Shown here: positions 53,898 through 64,000 of the stretch, piece after piece
How positions within the stretch are numbered: position 1 is the first letter of the stretch
How the letters are laid out: the number at the start of each line of letters is the position of its first letter
Source: Bacteroidota bacterium
Lineage (GTDB): Bacteria; Bacteroidota; Ignavibacteria; Palsa-1295
NCBI GenBank assembly: GCA_018266755.1
Contig: JAFDZW010000005.1
Coordinates: forward strand, 1-64,000
Direction of reading: 5' to 3'
DNA: 64,000 nt
The notes under the pieces: model-generated
Databases searched by the model: none
The model's input: only the letters and a program-made list of their open reading frames with translations
What the model was told of the DNA's origin: nothing
Position numbers and translations under genes: made by a program

Positions 53898-55163
53898 TTA
53901 CTTCACAAGATGCTCGAATAGTGCTTCGTCAAGTGGCCCGAATGTGACGTTGCGACGGCCGGTCACTTTCTTCGCGACTTCAATCGCTTTATCGACGCGA
54001 TACGGCTCGATCCCCTGAGCACCACCCCAACTGAAGTTCGGCATCCATTTCGGTTGAAATCCGTAGCCGAATACATTGCAGCTTACCCCGATGGCGGTTC
54101 CGGTATTGAGGAGTGTTCCGATAGCCGTCTTGGAGTGATCACCCATGAACGTCCCGACGAAGAGTGCTTTCGATTCCACTGTCTCATTCTCGATCGTCAC
54201 TCGCACATTCGAGTAGTCGTTTTTCAGGTCGCTCGTCGTCGTGCCGGCGCCGAGGTTGCACCACTCGCCGATAAAGCTGTGGCCGACGTAGCCATCATGC
54301 TGCTTATTGGCATAGCCCTGGAAGATTGATGTCTCAACCTCGCCGCCAATTTTACAAACGGGTCCGATCGTCGTGCCTTCGTGGATGCGAGCGTTGGCGC
54401 GGATCACCGAGCCGCTGCGGATGACAGCCGGTCCCATAATGACCGCACCTGACTCGATCGTAACTCCTTTTTCGATGAAGATATGGCCGCCGGTAGCATC
54501 CAGAGCTGCGCGCGGAGCGACGTAACAGCCCTCTTCAAAATGGATCTGCTTCTCTTCGCGCAGACCGACCTTCGGAAATATGCGAGCCTGCTTGTGGATC
54601 TTGCGGTCGCCTTTAGCAAGGATGCGGCGAATGTCTGCCTGCATAACCACACCGTTCGAGTTGACCATATTCCACAACGAGGTAAACAACTTCGCTTTCG
54701 GAAGGGCCTTGAACGGCAGACCAAGGGATTTTGCCGTGCACGGATCGCCATTTGTAACTGCGGCGACCACGGAAGCCGGCACTTCTGCATTCATCAGAAC
54801 CGCGAGTACATCATCCTGATTGTCCTCGACGTGGAAGACCGTGTTCGGTTCGGTGCGGAATTGTTCGAACAGGTGGTCCGTGAGCATCAACCGTCCGTTG
54901 ATGAAGAGCGTATCAAGCGTCGGATCGATGGTGTTCACGGCGATATTCGGGTAGCGAGCCGCGACGACATCCTTCAGATACGCACGGGTGTGCAGCACGA
55001 TGCGGATCTCAGGTCCGACCATCGTCTGCAGACGTTCAAGAGCGGTGAAGAAGCCGACACGAAGTTCTGCGATCGCTCTTGTATAGCTCAGGGGCTTGAA
55101 GAGCAAACCCTGGGCATTGAGGTCTTCGAAGAGTACGATCTGTGAGACAGGATGTAGAGACAT
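53898..55163 (-). CDS. GlmU-family sugar nucleotidyltransferase-like protein
   Basis: 421 residues. The N-terminal part (about 1-210) resembles the GlmU-like nucleotidyltransferase domain seen in Bacteroidetes, without a clear canonical GxGTRM pyrophosphorylase loop. The C-terminal half is a left-handed beta-helix of hexapeptide repeats (IFIEKGVTIESGAVIMGPAV..., FIGEWCNLGAGTTTSDLKNDYSN). The NLGAGT... segment is like the acetyltransferase active-site region of GlmU. Could act in UDP-GlcNAc or related activated-sugar synthesis; the N-domain's activity is doubtful. Confidence 0.85.
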   Translation of the reverse strand: MSLHPVSQIVLFEDLNAQGLLFKPLSYTRAIAELRVGFFTALERLQTMVGPEIRIVLHTRAYLKDVVAARYPNIAVNTIDPTLDTLFINGRLMLTDHLFEQFRTEPNTVFHVEDNQDDVLAVLMNAEVPASVVAAVTNGDPCTAKSLGLPFKALPKAKLFTSLWNMVNSNGVVMQADIRRILAKGDRKIHKQARIFPKVGLREEKQIHFEEGCYVAPRAALDATGGHIFIEKGVTIESGAVIMGPAVIRSGSVIRANARIHEGTTIGPVCKIGGEVETSIFQGYANKQHDGYVGHSFIGEWCNLGAGTTTSDLKNDYSNVRVTIENETVESKALFVGTFMGDHSKTAIGTLLNTGTAIGVSCNVFGYGFQPKWMPNFSWGGAQGIEPYRVDKAIEVAKKVTGRRNVTFGPLDEALFEHLVK

Positions 55164-55180
55164 TGACGATCTGATTATAT

Positions 55181-55213
55181 AAAAAAAGTCCTGACCCGAA
55201 GGTGCAGGACTTT
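55181..55213 (-). terminator. rpmE: Terminator after rpmE
   Basis: Minus strand: AAAGTCCTG...CAGGACTTT stem closed over a TTCG tetraloop, followed by TTTT. Confidence 0.88.
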
Positions 55214-55240
55214 AAACAAATGCGAAACGAAGCGCTGACG

Positions 55241-55483
55241 TTAGGCCGCAGCCTTTGCCTGCTTTTTCTCGGCCAACGCTTTTCCGAACTTCTTCTGGAA
55301 GCGTTCGACACGGCCGGCAGTATCGACGAATTTCTGCTTGCCGGTAAAGAATGGATGGCAATTATAGCAGATTTCGACGCGTAATACGTTCTCGTTCGAG
55401 GTCGAACGGGTGGTAAACTCGTTGCCGCAACCGGCGCAGTGCACCTTTACGGGATGGTAGTTCGGGTGAATTCCAGCTTTCAT
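55241..55483 (-). CDS. rpmE: 50S ribosomal protein bL31, zinc-binding form
   Basis: 80 residues: [12 protein letters not shown], then CAGC and later CYNCHPF, the four-Cys zinc site of the C+ form, followed by [21 protein letters not shown]. The Ala/Lys-rich tail is a little longer than in E. coli. Zinc-containing L31 is often replaced by a Cys-less paralogue under zinc starvation; no such copy is in this window. Confidence 0.95.
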   Translation of the reverse strand: MKAGIHPNYHPVKVHCAGCGNEFTTRSTSNENVLRVEICYNCHPFFTGKQKFVDTAGRVERFQKKFGKALAEKKQAKAAA

Positions 55484-55547
55484 GAGTAATTATTCCTTCT
55501 AAGCGACGATCTTTGCCGTCTGGTTTGTTCTAAGCCTATCATAAACG

Positions 55548-55573
55548 AAGAGGGTAAGCATGCGGTTCCTCTT
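55548..55573 (-). terminator. Weak hairpin after the aminopeptidase gene
   Basis: AAGAGG (55548-55553) and CCTCTT (55568-55573) form a 6-bp stem that overlaps the stop codon; CGTTTATG follows on the minus strand. Confidence 0.35.
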
Positions 55574-56615
55574 ATGGTTTTATGAGAAATTTGCCTCTTT
55601 CCATGATCTGTAGGTCGTCGATCCAGATATCGAATGCCCGGCCGACCACGTCAATGTGGGTCCCCGAGTACCAGGTAGCGCCGGTATGCTCGCAGTAGGG
55701 GTAGCCGAAGGCGATATGGCAGCCTGGGATCTTCTCGTCTTGCAGAATGAGACCTCGGACGTCGGCAACTCCAATATTCGTCCCGATCGCGAATTCGCCA
55801 ACGCGGTCGGAATTCTCGTCGCGATGGGTGTATTCGAGAAATTCTTCGAGCAATTCCTGATTCGCGCATTCGCACTTCGTAATTCGGGAATCCGTGACGT
55901 GGATCGTCAGCGGTGTGGCCTTCAGATCGCCGTACTTCGCGCACAGGTAGTCGCCGACAACGCCATCGACAACATACACGCCATCCACCCGCGCCGGGCA
56001 GGTCAGTACCTCGCCCCCGGGGAGGTTACCCCATTTCTCACGGGAGATGATGCCGCTTGTCTTCAACCATTTTAAGTCGGGCGAGAATGTCGCCTCGATA
56101 TGTGTGCCGGCAGGGGACTTCGCAACGATCTTCTTTGCCTGCTTCGCTAATTCCCAGACCCGGATGCTGATCGCGTCCACGGCCTTGAAATCGGCCTGCA
56201 TTCCTTCGCACATGATCTCATGATTGATATTGACCATGTGCGCGTGACGCGGCTTGATGCGATTGACAACGCTCATCATTTCTTTTCGCGTCTGCAACTC
56301 GTTCTCCTGCCCCTGCATGCAATAGATCGAAACGTCGGCATTCTCGAGGTCTTCGAGTATCTCGGCAGGCATGTGCTGGAGGGGACGCTCTGCGTAGTCT
56401 TCGACAACAAAACTGTGGACGTTCGCACCGACCTTCACCAACTCATCGAATAGACTAGCTGCGATCTCTTTCGTCGCAATGTCGGTGATGAGCGTAGCCC
56501 GCTCCCCGGGCTGGACTCTCAGACAAGTACGGATGGCATTCTCAGCGGCATGAGTGTATGCAGGATCGTAGGAAATACCTGAAAGCGGGGTGATTGTGTT
56601 AATAGTATTGCCCAT
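55572..56615 (-). CDS. M29-like aminopeptidase
   Basis: 347 residues similar to thermophilic (AmpS/AmpT) leucyl aminopeptidases and their 2,5-dihydroxypyridine dioxygenase-like relatives. The C-terminal metal-binding half shows NLPGGEV near 192, GEFAIGTN near 268, HIAFGYP and GTHIDVV, matching the Glu/His ligands of the family. Cleaves N-terminal residues from peptides in the cytosol using two metals. Single gene; substrate preference cannot be read. Confidence 0.82.
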   Translation of the reverse strand: MGNTINTITPLSGISYDPAYTHAAENAIRTCLRVQPGERATLITDIATKEIAASLFDELVKVGANVHSFVVEDYAERPLQHMPAEILEDLENADVSIYCMQGQENELQTRKEMMSVVNRIKPRHAHMVNINHEIMCEGMQADFKAVDAISIRVWELAKQAKKIVAKSPAGTHIEATFSPDLKWLKTSGIISREKWGNLPGGEVLTCPARVDGVYVVDGVVGDYLCAKYGDLKATPLTIHVTDSRITKCECANQELLEEFLEYTHRDENSDRVGEFAIGTNIGVADVRGLILQDEKIPGCHIAFGYPYCEHTGATWYSGTHIDVVGRAFDIWIDDLQIMERGKFLIKP

Positions 56616-56691
56616 TACAGAAACGATAGAGTTTAGGAATAATAGTAGAATAATACGGGTAAAATAACGTGGTATCGTAACCCGTCAGGGC

Positions 56692-58534
<1,843 letters not shown>

Positions 58535-58554
58535 TTGATTCTCTAATTCTAAAT

Positions 58555-58583
58555 AGCCATCCCGTCCGTAGGACGGGATGGCT
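58555..58583 (+). other. Perfect 13-bp hairpin between gap and pgk
   Basis: AGCCATCCCGTCC (58555-58567) pairs with GGACGGGATGGCT (58571-58583) over the triloop GTA. No T tract follows (CTCGTTCTT), so partial termination, RNase processing or 3'-end protection of gap mRNA are the likely roles. The pgk ATG is ten bases after the stem. Confidence 0.8.
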
Positions 58584-58592
58584 CTCGTTCTT

Positions 58593-59792
58593 ATGAGCTA
58601 CAAGATCATCGACGATATCAACGTTCAAGGCAAGCGTGTATTCCTGCGTGTCGATTTCAACGTGCCTCTGACGAAGGTTGCTCCGTACACAATCACTGAC
58701 GACACCCGAATCGTCGCGGCACTGCCGACAATCGAATCACTGCGCAAGCGAGGTGCTCGCGTGATCGTTGCAAGCCACCTCGGCAGACCAAAGGGTACCC
58801 CCTCCGAGGCATTCTCGATGGTTTGGGTTCGTGAACGACTTTCCGAACTTCTTGGAACAACGGTACAGTTCGCGAAGGATTGTGTCGGCGACGAGGCGAT
58901 GCGACTTGCGAATGAACTCAATGATGGAGAAGTACTTCTGTTAGAAAACCTGCGCTTTCATGCAGAAGAAGAACAGAACGATTCGGAGTTTTCAAAACGA
59001 CTCGCTTCTCTTGCGGAGATCTATGTCAATGATGCATTCGGGGCCGCACACCGAGCCCATGCTTCCACAGAGGGCATCACGCATTATTTGCCGATCAAAG
59101 CCGCCGGGTATTTAATGTACAGTGAGTTGAATTACCTCGGCGGAGTTATGTCCAATCCACGGCGACCATTTGTGGCCATCATCGGCGGAGCGAAGATCAG
59201 CGGAAAGATCGATGTCGTGAATAGCTTACTCACCAAAGCAGACGCGGTGCTTATCGGTGGTGGGATGATGTATACGTTCTACAAGGCACTCGAGCTCAAC
59301 ATTGGCAAATCACTCTGCGAGGACGACAAAGTGCAGCTCGCACGCGAACTGATGGAGGATGCAGTCGAGACTGGAAAGCGTCTCGTGCTACCAAGCGACA
59401 CGGTCATTGCGGACGCGTTCGATAACGGGGCAAACCGGCAGACCGTTGCTTCGAACGATATTCCCGATGGTTGGATCGGGATGGATATCGGTCCCGATTC
59501 CGTCGAGTCGTTCAGCGAGTTCATCCGAAACGCCAACACGATCGTTTGGAACGGTCCGATGGGCGTCTTTGAAATGCCAAACTTTGCTGCGGGCACACTT
59601 TCGATCGCAAAGGCGATGGCGGAGGCGACCGATCGTGGTGCTACGACAATCGTTGGTGGAGGAGACAGCGTTGCGGCGCTTCAGATGAGCGGACTTGCAA
59701 GCAAGATGAGCCATGTCTCCACAGGTGGAGGGGCAAGCCTGGAGTTTCTGGAAGGAAAGGTGCTGCCCGGAGTGGCGGCCCTCCAAATCTAA
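58593..59792 (+). CDS. pgk: Phosphoglycerate kinase
   Basis: 399 residues from ATG 58593; ATG 58578 in frame falls inside the hairpin stem and is rejected. RVDFNVPL near the start, SHLGRPKG near 63-70, [10 protein letters not shown] near 155, and the ATP-binding GGAKISGK and GGGDSVAAL in the C-domain. Makes ATP from 1,3-bisphosphoglycerate. Tail overlaps ruvA by 4 bp. Confidence 0.97.
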   Translation: MSYKIIDDINVQGKRVFLRVDFNVPLTKVAPYTITDDTRIVAALPTIESLRKRGARVIVASHLGRPKGTPSEAFSMVWVRERLSELLGTTVQFAKDCVGDEAMRLANELNDGEVLLLENLRFHAEEEQNDSEFSKRLASLAEIYVNDAFGAAHRAHASTEGITHYLPIKAAGYLMYSELNYLGGVMSNPRRPFVAIIGGAKISGKIDVVNSLLTKADAVLIGGGMMYTFYKALELNIGKSLCEDDKVQLARELMEDAVETGKRLVLPSDTVIADAFDNGANRQTVASNDIPDGWIGMDIGPDSVESFSEFIRNANTIVWNGPMGVFEMPNFAAGTLSIAKAMAEATDRGATTIVGGGDSVAALQMSGLASKMSHVSTGGGASLEFLEGKVLPGVAALQI

Positions 59793-60388
59793 TTCGCTTG
59801 TTTTAGTGCTGCCTTTATGAGCTTCTCGACCGAATTCGCTTGATCGGGTTCGATCTTGATGACCTCTCTGATCGCTTTCTCGGCACTCTGTCGAGTGTAC
59901 CCCAGTGCAATGAGCGCAGCAAGCGCCTGGGCTCGTATGCCCGAGCCAGAGCCCATGTCGATAACTTCCGGCGCGACGAATTCTTCTTTGAGGAGTTTGT
60001 CGCGCAGTTCGACGACGATACGCTCTGCCGTCTTCTTTCCGATACCTGGGATCGCAGTCAGAGTGGTCAAATCCTTCTGTACGATCGCTTCACGGATCCG
60101 GGCCGCACCCAAGGCAGAGACAATGGCGAGCCCGGTCTTCGGGCCAATGCCGCTGACCGCTAAGACCATGTCAAAGAGGTCGCGTTCGGCAGTGGTCGCG
60201 AATCCGTACAGAGTTTGTGAATCTTCGCGGACGATCAGCCGAGTAATCAGGCGATATAGCACCCCAAGTTCGGGTGCCTGTTCAACCACCGCTTGGGTAC
60301 AGAGTATTTCGTAGCCGACACCTGCGGCCTCCAGGACGATCAGTCCCGCTTCCTTCGAGAGCAAAATCCCGTTAATTGATGCGATCAT
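59789..60388 (-). CDS. ruvA: Holliday junction branch migration protein RuvA
   Basis: 199 residues from ATG 60388 (MIASINGILLSKEAG). OB-fold domain I (1-~62), then tandem helix-hairpin-helix DNA-binding motifs (VSGIGPKTGLAIVS near 75-88, IPGIGKKTAERIVVEL near 111-126). Domain III at the C-terminus (LIALGYTRQSAEKAIREV) contacts RuvB. No ruvB or ruvC adjacent. Confidence 0.96.
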   Translation of the reverse strand: MIASINGILLSKEAGLIVLEAAGVGYEILCTQAVVEQAPELGVLYRLITRLIVREDSQTLYGFATTAERDLFDMVLAVSGIGPKTGLAIVSALGAARIREAIVQKDLTTLTAIPGIGKKTAERIVVELRDKLLKEEFVAPEVIDMGSGSGIRAQALAALIALGYTRQSAEKAIREVIKIEPDQANSVEKLIKAALKQAN

Positions 60389-60447
60389 GTGTTGCGAAAC
60401 TACGAACGCCAAGACGCAATACGAATTAATTGTCCAACTTCGGGACG

Positions 60448-60455
60448 TATATTTG
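60448..60455 (+). promoter_or_regulatory. ald: TAnnTTTG promoter for ald
   Basis: TATATTTG in ACGTATATTTGTAATC, 45 bp before the ATG; no good -33 match. Confidence 0.5.
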
Positions 60456-60500
60456 TAATCTATTGTTTACCAGTATTCTCAAATCCATACTGCAAATCCT

Positions 60501-61616
60501 ATGATCATCGGAGTACCACGCGAGATCAAGACAAACGAAAATCGTGTCGCACTGACACCCAGCGGCGCAGAGATCCTTCGCAGCAACGGCCATACTGTGT
60601 TGGTCGAGCACAATGCGGGCGCCGGCTCCGGTTTTTCGGATGCCGACTATCAGGCACACGGCGTTGAGATCATCGCGACCGCCAAAGAAGTGTTCGACCG
60701 TGCCGAGATGATCATGAAGGTCAAAGAGCCGATCGCACCGGAGTATGGTCTCATCCGGAAGGGCCAAGTACTTTTCACCTATTTCCACTTTGCCGCTGAC
60801 CGTACACTGACCGAAGCGATCATCAAATCCGGTTCGATCGCGATTGCATACGAGACGGTGCAGAAGGCGAACGGTTCGTTGCCGCTTCTGGTACCGATGT
60901 CGGAAGTTGCCGGCCGTATGGCTCCGCAGGAAGGTGCCAAGTATCTCGAGAAGGCACAAGGCGGTCGCGGCATTCTGCTCGCAGGCGTACCGGGTACAGA
61001 GCCGGCTGAAGTCGTCGTGCTCGGCGGTGGTGTCGTTGGCACCAATGCAGCCAAGATCGCTGCCGGACTTGGTGCTCACGTCACGCTGCTCGACGTGAAT
61101 CTCGATCGTTTACGGTACCTTGATGACGTCATGCCAAAGAATGTCGTGACGATGATGTCGAGCCCGTACAACATCCGCAAGGTGATTAAGAAGGCCGACC
61201 TCGTTATTGGCGGTGTGCTCATCCCGGGTGCGAAGGCTCCGCGCCTCGTGACGAAGGATATGCTCAAGGACATGAAGCCGGGTTCGGTCATTGTGGATGT
61301 CGCTGTTGATCAGGGTGGTTGTATCGAGACGTGCAAGCCGACGACCCATGAGAATCCTACCTACGTCGTCGATGGTGTAATCCACTACTGCGTTGCGAAT
61401 ATGCCGGGTGCTGTGCCGATGACCTCGACGATCGCCCTCACGAATGCGACGCTACCGTACGCGGTACAGCTTGCAAACGAAGGCTACGAGAAGGCGATCT
61501 CGAAGAACGCCGAGTTGCGTGCAGGCGTGAATGTGATCGACGGCCACGTGACATATCACGGTGTTGCCGAGGCATTCGGATTGCCGTACGAGGATTCGCA
61601 CAACTTTATCAAGTAA
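60501..61616 (+). CDS. ald: Alanine dehydrogenase
   Basis: 371 residues. Reversible L-alanine to pyruvate plus ammonia with [20 protein letters not shown] at the start (Arg15-type substrate contact), [10 protein letters not shown] near 74, FTYFHFAAD near 93, NAD-binding [18 protein letters not shown] near 174-191, DVAVDQGGC near 269. It heads the ald-nuoG-nuoH run, 19 bp before nuoG. Confidence 0.97.
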   Translation: MIIGVPREIKTNENRVALTPSGAEILRSNGHTVLVEHNAGAGSGFSDADYQAHGVEIIATAKEVFDRAEMIMKVKEPIAPEYGLIRKGQVLFTYFHFAADRTLTEAIIKSGSIAIAYETVQKANGSLPLLVPMSEVAGRMAPQEGAKYLEKAQGGRGILLAGVPGTEPAEVVVLGGGVVGTNAAKIAAGLGAHVTLLDVNLDRLRYLDDVMPKNVVTMMSSPYNIRKVIKKADLVIGGVLIPGAKAPRLVTKDMLKDMKPGSVIVDVAVDQGGCIETCKPTTHENPTYVVDGVIHYCVANMPGAVPMTSTIALTNATLPYAVQLANEGYEKAISKNAELRAGVNVIDGHVTYHGVAEAFGLPYEDSHNFIK

Positions 61617-61635
61617 TTTTTCTTCCGACCGAGGT

Positions 61636-63351
61636 ATGCCGACAGTAACGATCGACGGCGTCCAGTACGAAGCGCAAGCAGGGCAGACCATCATTCAGGT
61701 GGCGCTCGAGCATGGAATAGACATTCCGCATTTCTGCTGGCATCCGGGGCTGAGCGTAGCAGGCAACTGCCGTATGTGTATCGTTGATGTCGAGAAGATC
61801 CCTAAACCCTCGATCGCCTGTGCGACCACCATTGCCGATGGCATGGTAGTGCACACGCAGAACGAGAAGGCGTTGAAGGCTCGCGAGGATGTGATGGAGT
61901 TCTTGCTCATCAACCATCCGCTCGATTGCCCGATCTGTGACGAAGCAGGGCAGTGTAAGCTTCAGGATTATGCCTTCAATCACTCACGCGGCGAGTCGCG
62001 CTTCGAGGAAACGAAGAATCACAAGGACAAGCGCGTTGCGTTCGGGCCGAACGTGATGTTCGACGGTGAGCGCTGCATCTCCTGCTCGCGCTGCATTCGG
62101 TTCTCGCAGGAAGTGGCTGAGCAGCCGGTACTGACGTTCGTTCAGCGCGGTGATCACGTCACGATTCAGACTTTCCCGGGCACGCAGTTCGATAACCCGT
62201 ATTCCATGAACGTGATCGACATTTGTCCGGTCGGTGCGCTCACGAGCCGCGACTTCCGGTTCAAGGCACGTCCGTGGGATATGTCGTTCACCGAGACAGT
62301 GTGCGCGGGATGTGCACGAGGATGTAGTATACGGGTCGGCGTTCGCAATAATGAGATATTGCGTCTCGAGCCGAGACCGAACCCGAACGTTAACGATTTC
62401 TGGATGTGCGACCCCGGCCGTCTCGAGACCTATCCGCATGTCAACGCCGAGGACCGAGTGAGTGGAGCATACATCCGTACAAACGGTTCGATCCAGCAGG
62501 TTTCGATACACGACGGAGTGCATGCAATTGCTTCAGGACTCAAAAAGTTTAAGCCTGAAGAGATCGCATTTGTCGCCTCTGCATTTGCGACACTAGAGGA
62601 TAATTATATATTCCTTGAGGCTGCAAAGCAGCGCGGCGCAAAGCATGTTGGGTACTTCGAAGCGGTGAGTGGGGAAGATGCCCGATTGCTCATGAGAGCC
62701 GACAAGGCACCGAACGCATATAGTCTCGGACTGCTCGGCATTAAGCCGTTCGGTAGCGATATCGAATCGCAGATTGCCAGTGGTAAGATCAAAGCAGTGT
62801 ATGCGCTTGAGGACGATTTCTTCTCGCGTACGCACCACTTGCAGCATGCGTTTTCTAAGCTCGAGTTTTTCGCTTGTCATGCAACGAATATGACGGCAAC
62901 GGTCAAGGCAGCTCACGTTATCCTTCCTGCTGCGACATGGGCGGAGAAAGAAGGTGTGCTCATCAATTTCGAAGGCTGGGCACAGAAGCTCTCTCCGGCA
63001 GTTGCAACGGCGCACGTCGTTCGCGGATTCGATCATCTTGCGCAGTCGCGCCTCGATAAGTTCGGTACGCCGTTCGATAAGTGGGCACAGTCGAACAAGC
63101 GTGATGCGCAGGAGTCGTGGCGTTTGGCTCAGGAGGTTGCGAAGGCATTGGGTGGCAAGAGCGATCACCGATACACCGAAGACGTGTTTGAAGCTGTGGC
63201 TCACCACTACCCGCAACTGAAGGGTTTGACCTATGACCTGCTCGGTTCGCTCGGCCGTCCGCTCAACGGCATAGACAAACCGTTCAAAGAATCGTCGTAT
63301 CGCGAGGTCTATCAGCTCGATACCATCGACGAGATTCCCGTACTATCGTAA
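61636..63351 (+). CDS. nuoG: NADH-quinone oxidoreductase subunit G
   Basis: 571 residues from ATG 61636 (preceded by GAGGT); an upstream frame extension overlaps ald and is rejected. Ferredoxin-like [2Fe-2S] domain at 1-~78 (FCWHPGLSVAGNCRMC), His/Cys cluster region (CPICDEAGQCKLQDYAF), 4Fe-4S CISCSRCIR near 148 and a MopB-type Fe4S4 motif CAGCARGC near 224. A shortened molybdopterin-oxidoreductase-like domain follows to the end. Shorter than E. coli NuoG (~900), as is common in this lineage. Peripheral arm of complex I. Confidence 0.95.
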   Translation: MPTVTIDGVQYEAQAGQTIIQVALEHGIDIPHFCWHPGLSVAGNCRMCIVDVEKIPKPSIACATTIADGMVVHTQNEKALKAREDVMEFLLINHPLDCPICDEAGQCKLQDYAFNHSRGESRFEETKNHKDKRVAFGPNVMFDGERCISCSRCIRFSQEVAEQPVLTFVQRGDHVTIQTFPGTQFDNPYSMNVIDICPVGALTSRDFRFKARPWDMSFTETVCAGCARGCSIRVGVRNNEILRLEPRPNPNVNDFWMCDPGRLETYPHVNAEDRVSGAYIRTNGSIQQVSIHDGVHAIASGLKKFKPEEIAFVASAFATLEDNYIFLEAAKQRGAKHVGYFEAVSGEDARLLMRADKAPNAYSLGLLGIKPFGSDIESQIASGKIKAVYALEDDFFSRTHHLQHAFSKLEFFACHATNMTATVKAAHVILPAATWAEKEGVLINFEGWAQKLSPAVATAHVVRGFDHLAQSRLDKFGTPFDKWAQSNKRDAQESWRLAQEVAKALGGKSDHRYTEDVFEAVAHHYPQLKGLTYDLLGSLGRPLNGIDKPFKESSYREVYQLDTIDEIPVLS

Positions 63352-63366
63352 TTGCCGCACGAAGCA

Positions 63367-64000
63367 ATGATCGTTGAAGCCCTCATTAAGATAGTCGCCT
63401 TACTGCTGATCGTTCTGACATCGGTTGCATACCTCGTTCTGCTGGAACGTTGGATCTGCGCCTGGTTGCAAGACCGTATTGGTCCGAACCGTGTCGGTCC
63501 GCTCGGATTATTGCAACCGTTGGCTGACGTCCTGAAACTCTTGCTCAAAGAGGATATCGAACCGACAGCGGCACAAGGGTGGTACCATTGGCTTGCACCT
63601 GTGATCTCGATCACAGTGGCGATCAGTGCATTGGCGATCGTTCCGTTCGGGGCCAGTCTCGTTCTCGGTGGTCATACCGTCAATATCGCAGTTGCAAGTG
63701 GTGTGAATATCGGGGTGCTGTATATCATTGCGCTCACGAGTGTCGGGGTATATGGGATTACGCTTGCCGGCTGGTCGAGCGGATCGAAGTACTCGTTGCT
63801 CGGCGGTCTTCGTTCGAGCGCACAGATGATCAGCTATGAGCTCACACTCGGGCTCGGCCTGGTGTCTGTGGTGATGCTTTCAGGGTCACTCGACATGACG
63901 AACATCATCCACTCACAGATTGCCGGTGGTTGGAATATTTTGCGTGCACCGCTTGGATTCCTCCTGTTCATCACCTCATCATTTGCCGAGACAAATCGCC
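63367..64000 (+). CDS. nuoH: NADH-quinone oxidoreductase subunit H, 3' end outside window
   Basis: Open from ATG 63367 to the window edge (211 codons). Clear NuoH: a first helix, then LERWICAWLQDRIGPNRVGPLG near 27-48, the quinone-pocket loop, DVLKLLLKED, GWSSGSKYSLLGGLRSSAQMISYE near 138-161, and FAETNR at the cut end. Membrane-arm subunit lining the quinone channel. Starts 15 bp after nuoG. Confidence 0.96.
   Translation, partial: MIVEALIKIVALLLIVLTSVAYLVLLERWICAWLQDRIGPNRVGPLGLLQPLADVLKLLLKEDIEPTAAQGWYHWLAPVISITVAISALAIVPFGASLVLGGHTVNIAVASGVNIGVLYIIALTSVGVYGITLAGWSSGSKYSLLGGLRSSAQMISYELTLGLGLVSVVMLSGSLDMTNIIHSQIAGGWNILRAPLGFLLFITSSFAETNR

Overview
The window reads as a continuous chromosomal segment of a bacterium from the Bacteroidetes/Chlorobi (FCB) branch, most like the Ignavibacteria/Kapabacteria side. 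This is an inference from four signs. Several secreted proteins end in a type IX secretion (Por) style C-terminal domain. Intergenic regions repeatedly carry TAnnTTTG, the -7 element of Bacteroidetes promoters, and Shine-Dalgarno sites are mostly weak. The gene content is respiratory: complex I, SdhB, a 2-oxoglutarate:ferredoxin oxidoreductase and oxygen-type haem synthesis. Base composition is even and moderate. I saw no tRNA, rRNA, CRISPR array, insertion sequence, phage gene or origin.

Layout. 1-5260 (minus) holds two tandem paralogous giant secreted proteins; the left one runs off the window. 5356-10616 has mazG, a lone four-helix membrane protein with its own promoter and terminator, then aroF, a CoA-binding protein, rsmE and a degenerate PAP2 protein. 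10681-19301 (plus) is a tight run: oppF, pgsA, ftsY, mutL, a tripartite exporter (adaptor, permease, ATPase; the permease carries a one-base frameshift as read) and a GH105-like hydrolase. 19351-23199 holds hldD, rpsO and pnp. 23273-26614 (minus) holds a secreted metzincin, a possible small ORF and lexA, whose promoter is flanked by two copies of a 15-bp element. 26974-33255 mixes a small secreted protein, an outer-membrane barrel, a RlmI-type methyltransferase, a lipoprotein, purM, recQ and a lipoprotein.

33245-35771 (minus) is a cystathionine synthase/lyase pair, suggesting reverse transsulfuration from homocysteine to cysteine. 35902-37965 is an Omp28/thioredoxin-like secreted protein. 38095-44063 (minus) is a haem run (lipoprotein, protoporphyrinogen oxidase, O-antigen-ligase-like protein, hemB, hemL). 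44462-47920 is a very large secreted propeller/cohesin-like protein. 48031-53837 contains korA, a TlpA thioredoxin, sdhB, a DUF4159 protein, dapB and dapA. 53898-57468 (minus) holds a GlmU-like nucleotidyltransferase, rpmE, an M29-type aminopeptidase and a DUF2520 protein. 57530-64000 holds gap-pgk, ruvA (minus), then ald, nuoG and nuoH, the last cut by the window edge.

No obviously new multi-gene defence or mobile system is visible. The most unusual signals are the lexA control region, the tandem paralogues with a near-identical block, the orphan terminator-like RNA element at 44254-44291, the missing arginines in the PAP2 protein, the lone membrane protein at 6333, and the giant protein at 44462 whose signal peptide begins before any ATG, GTG or TTG.
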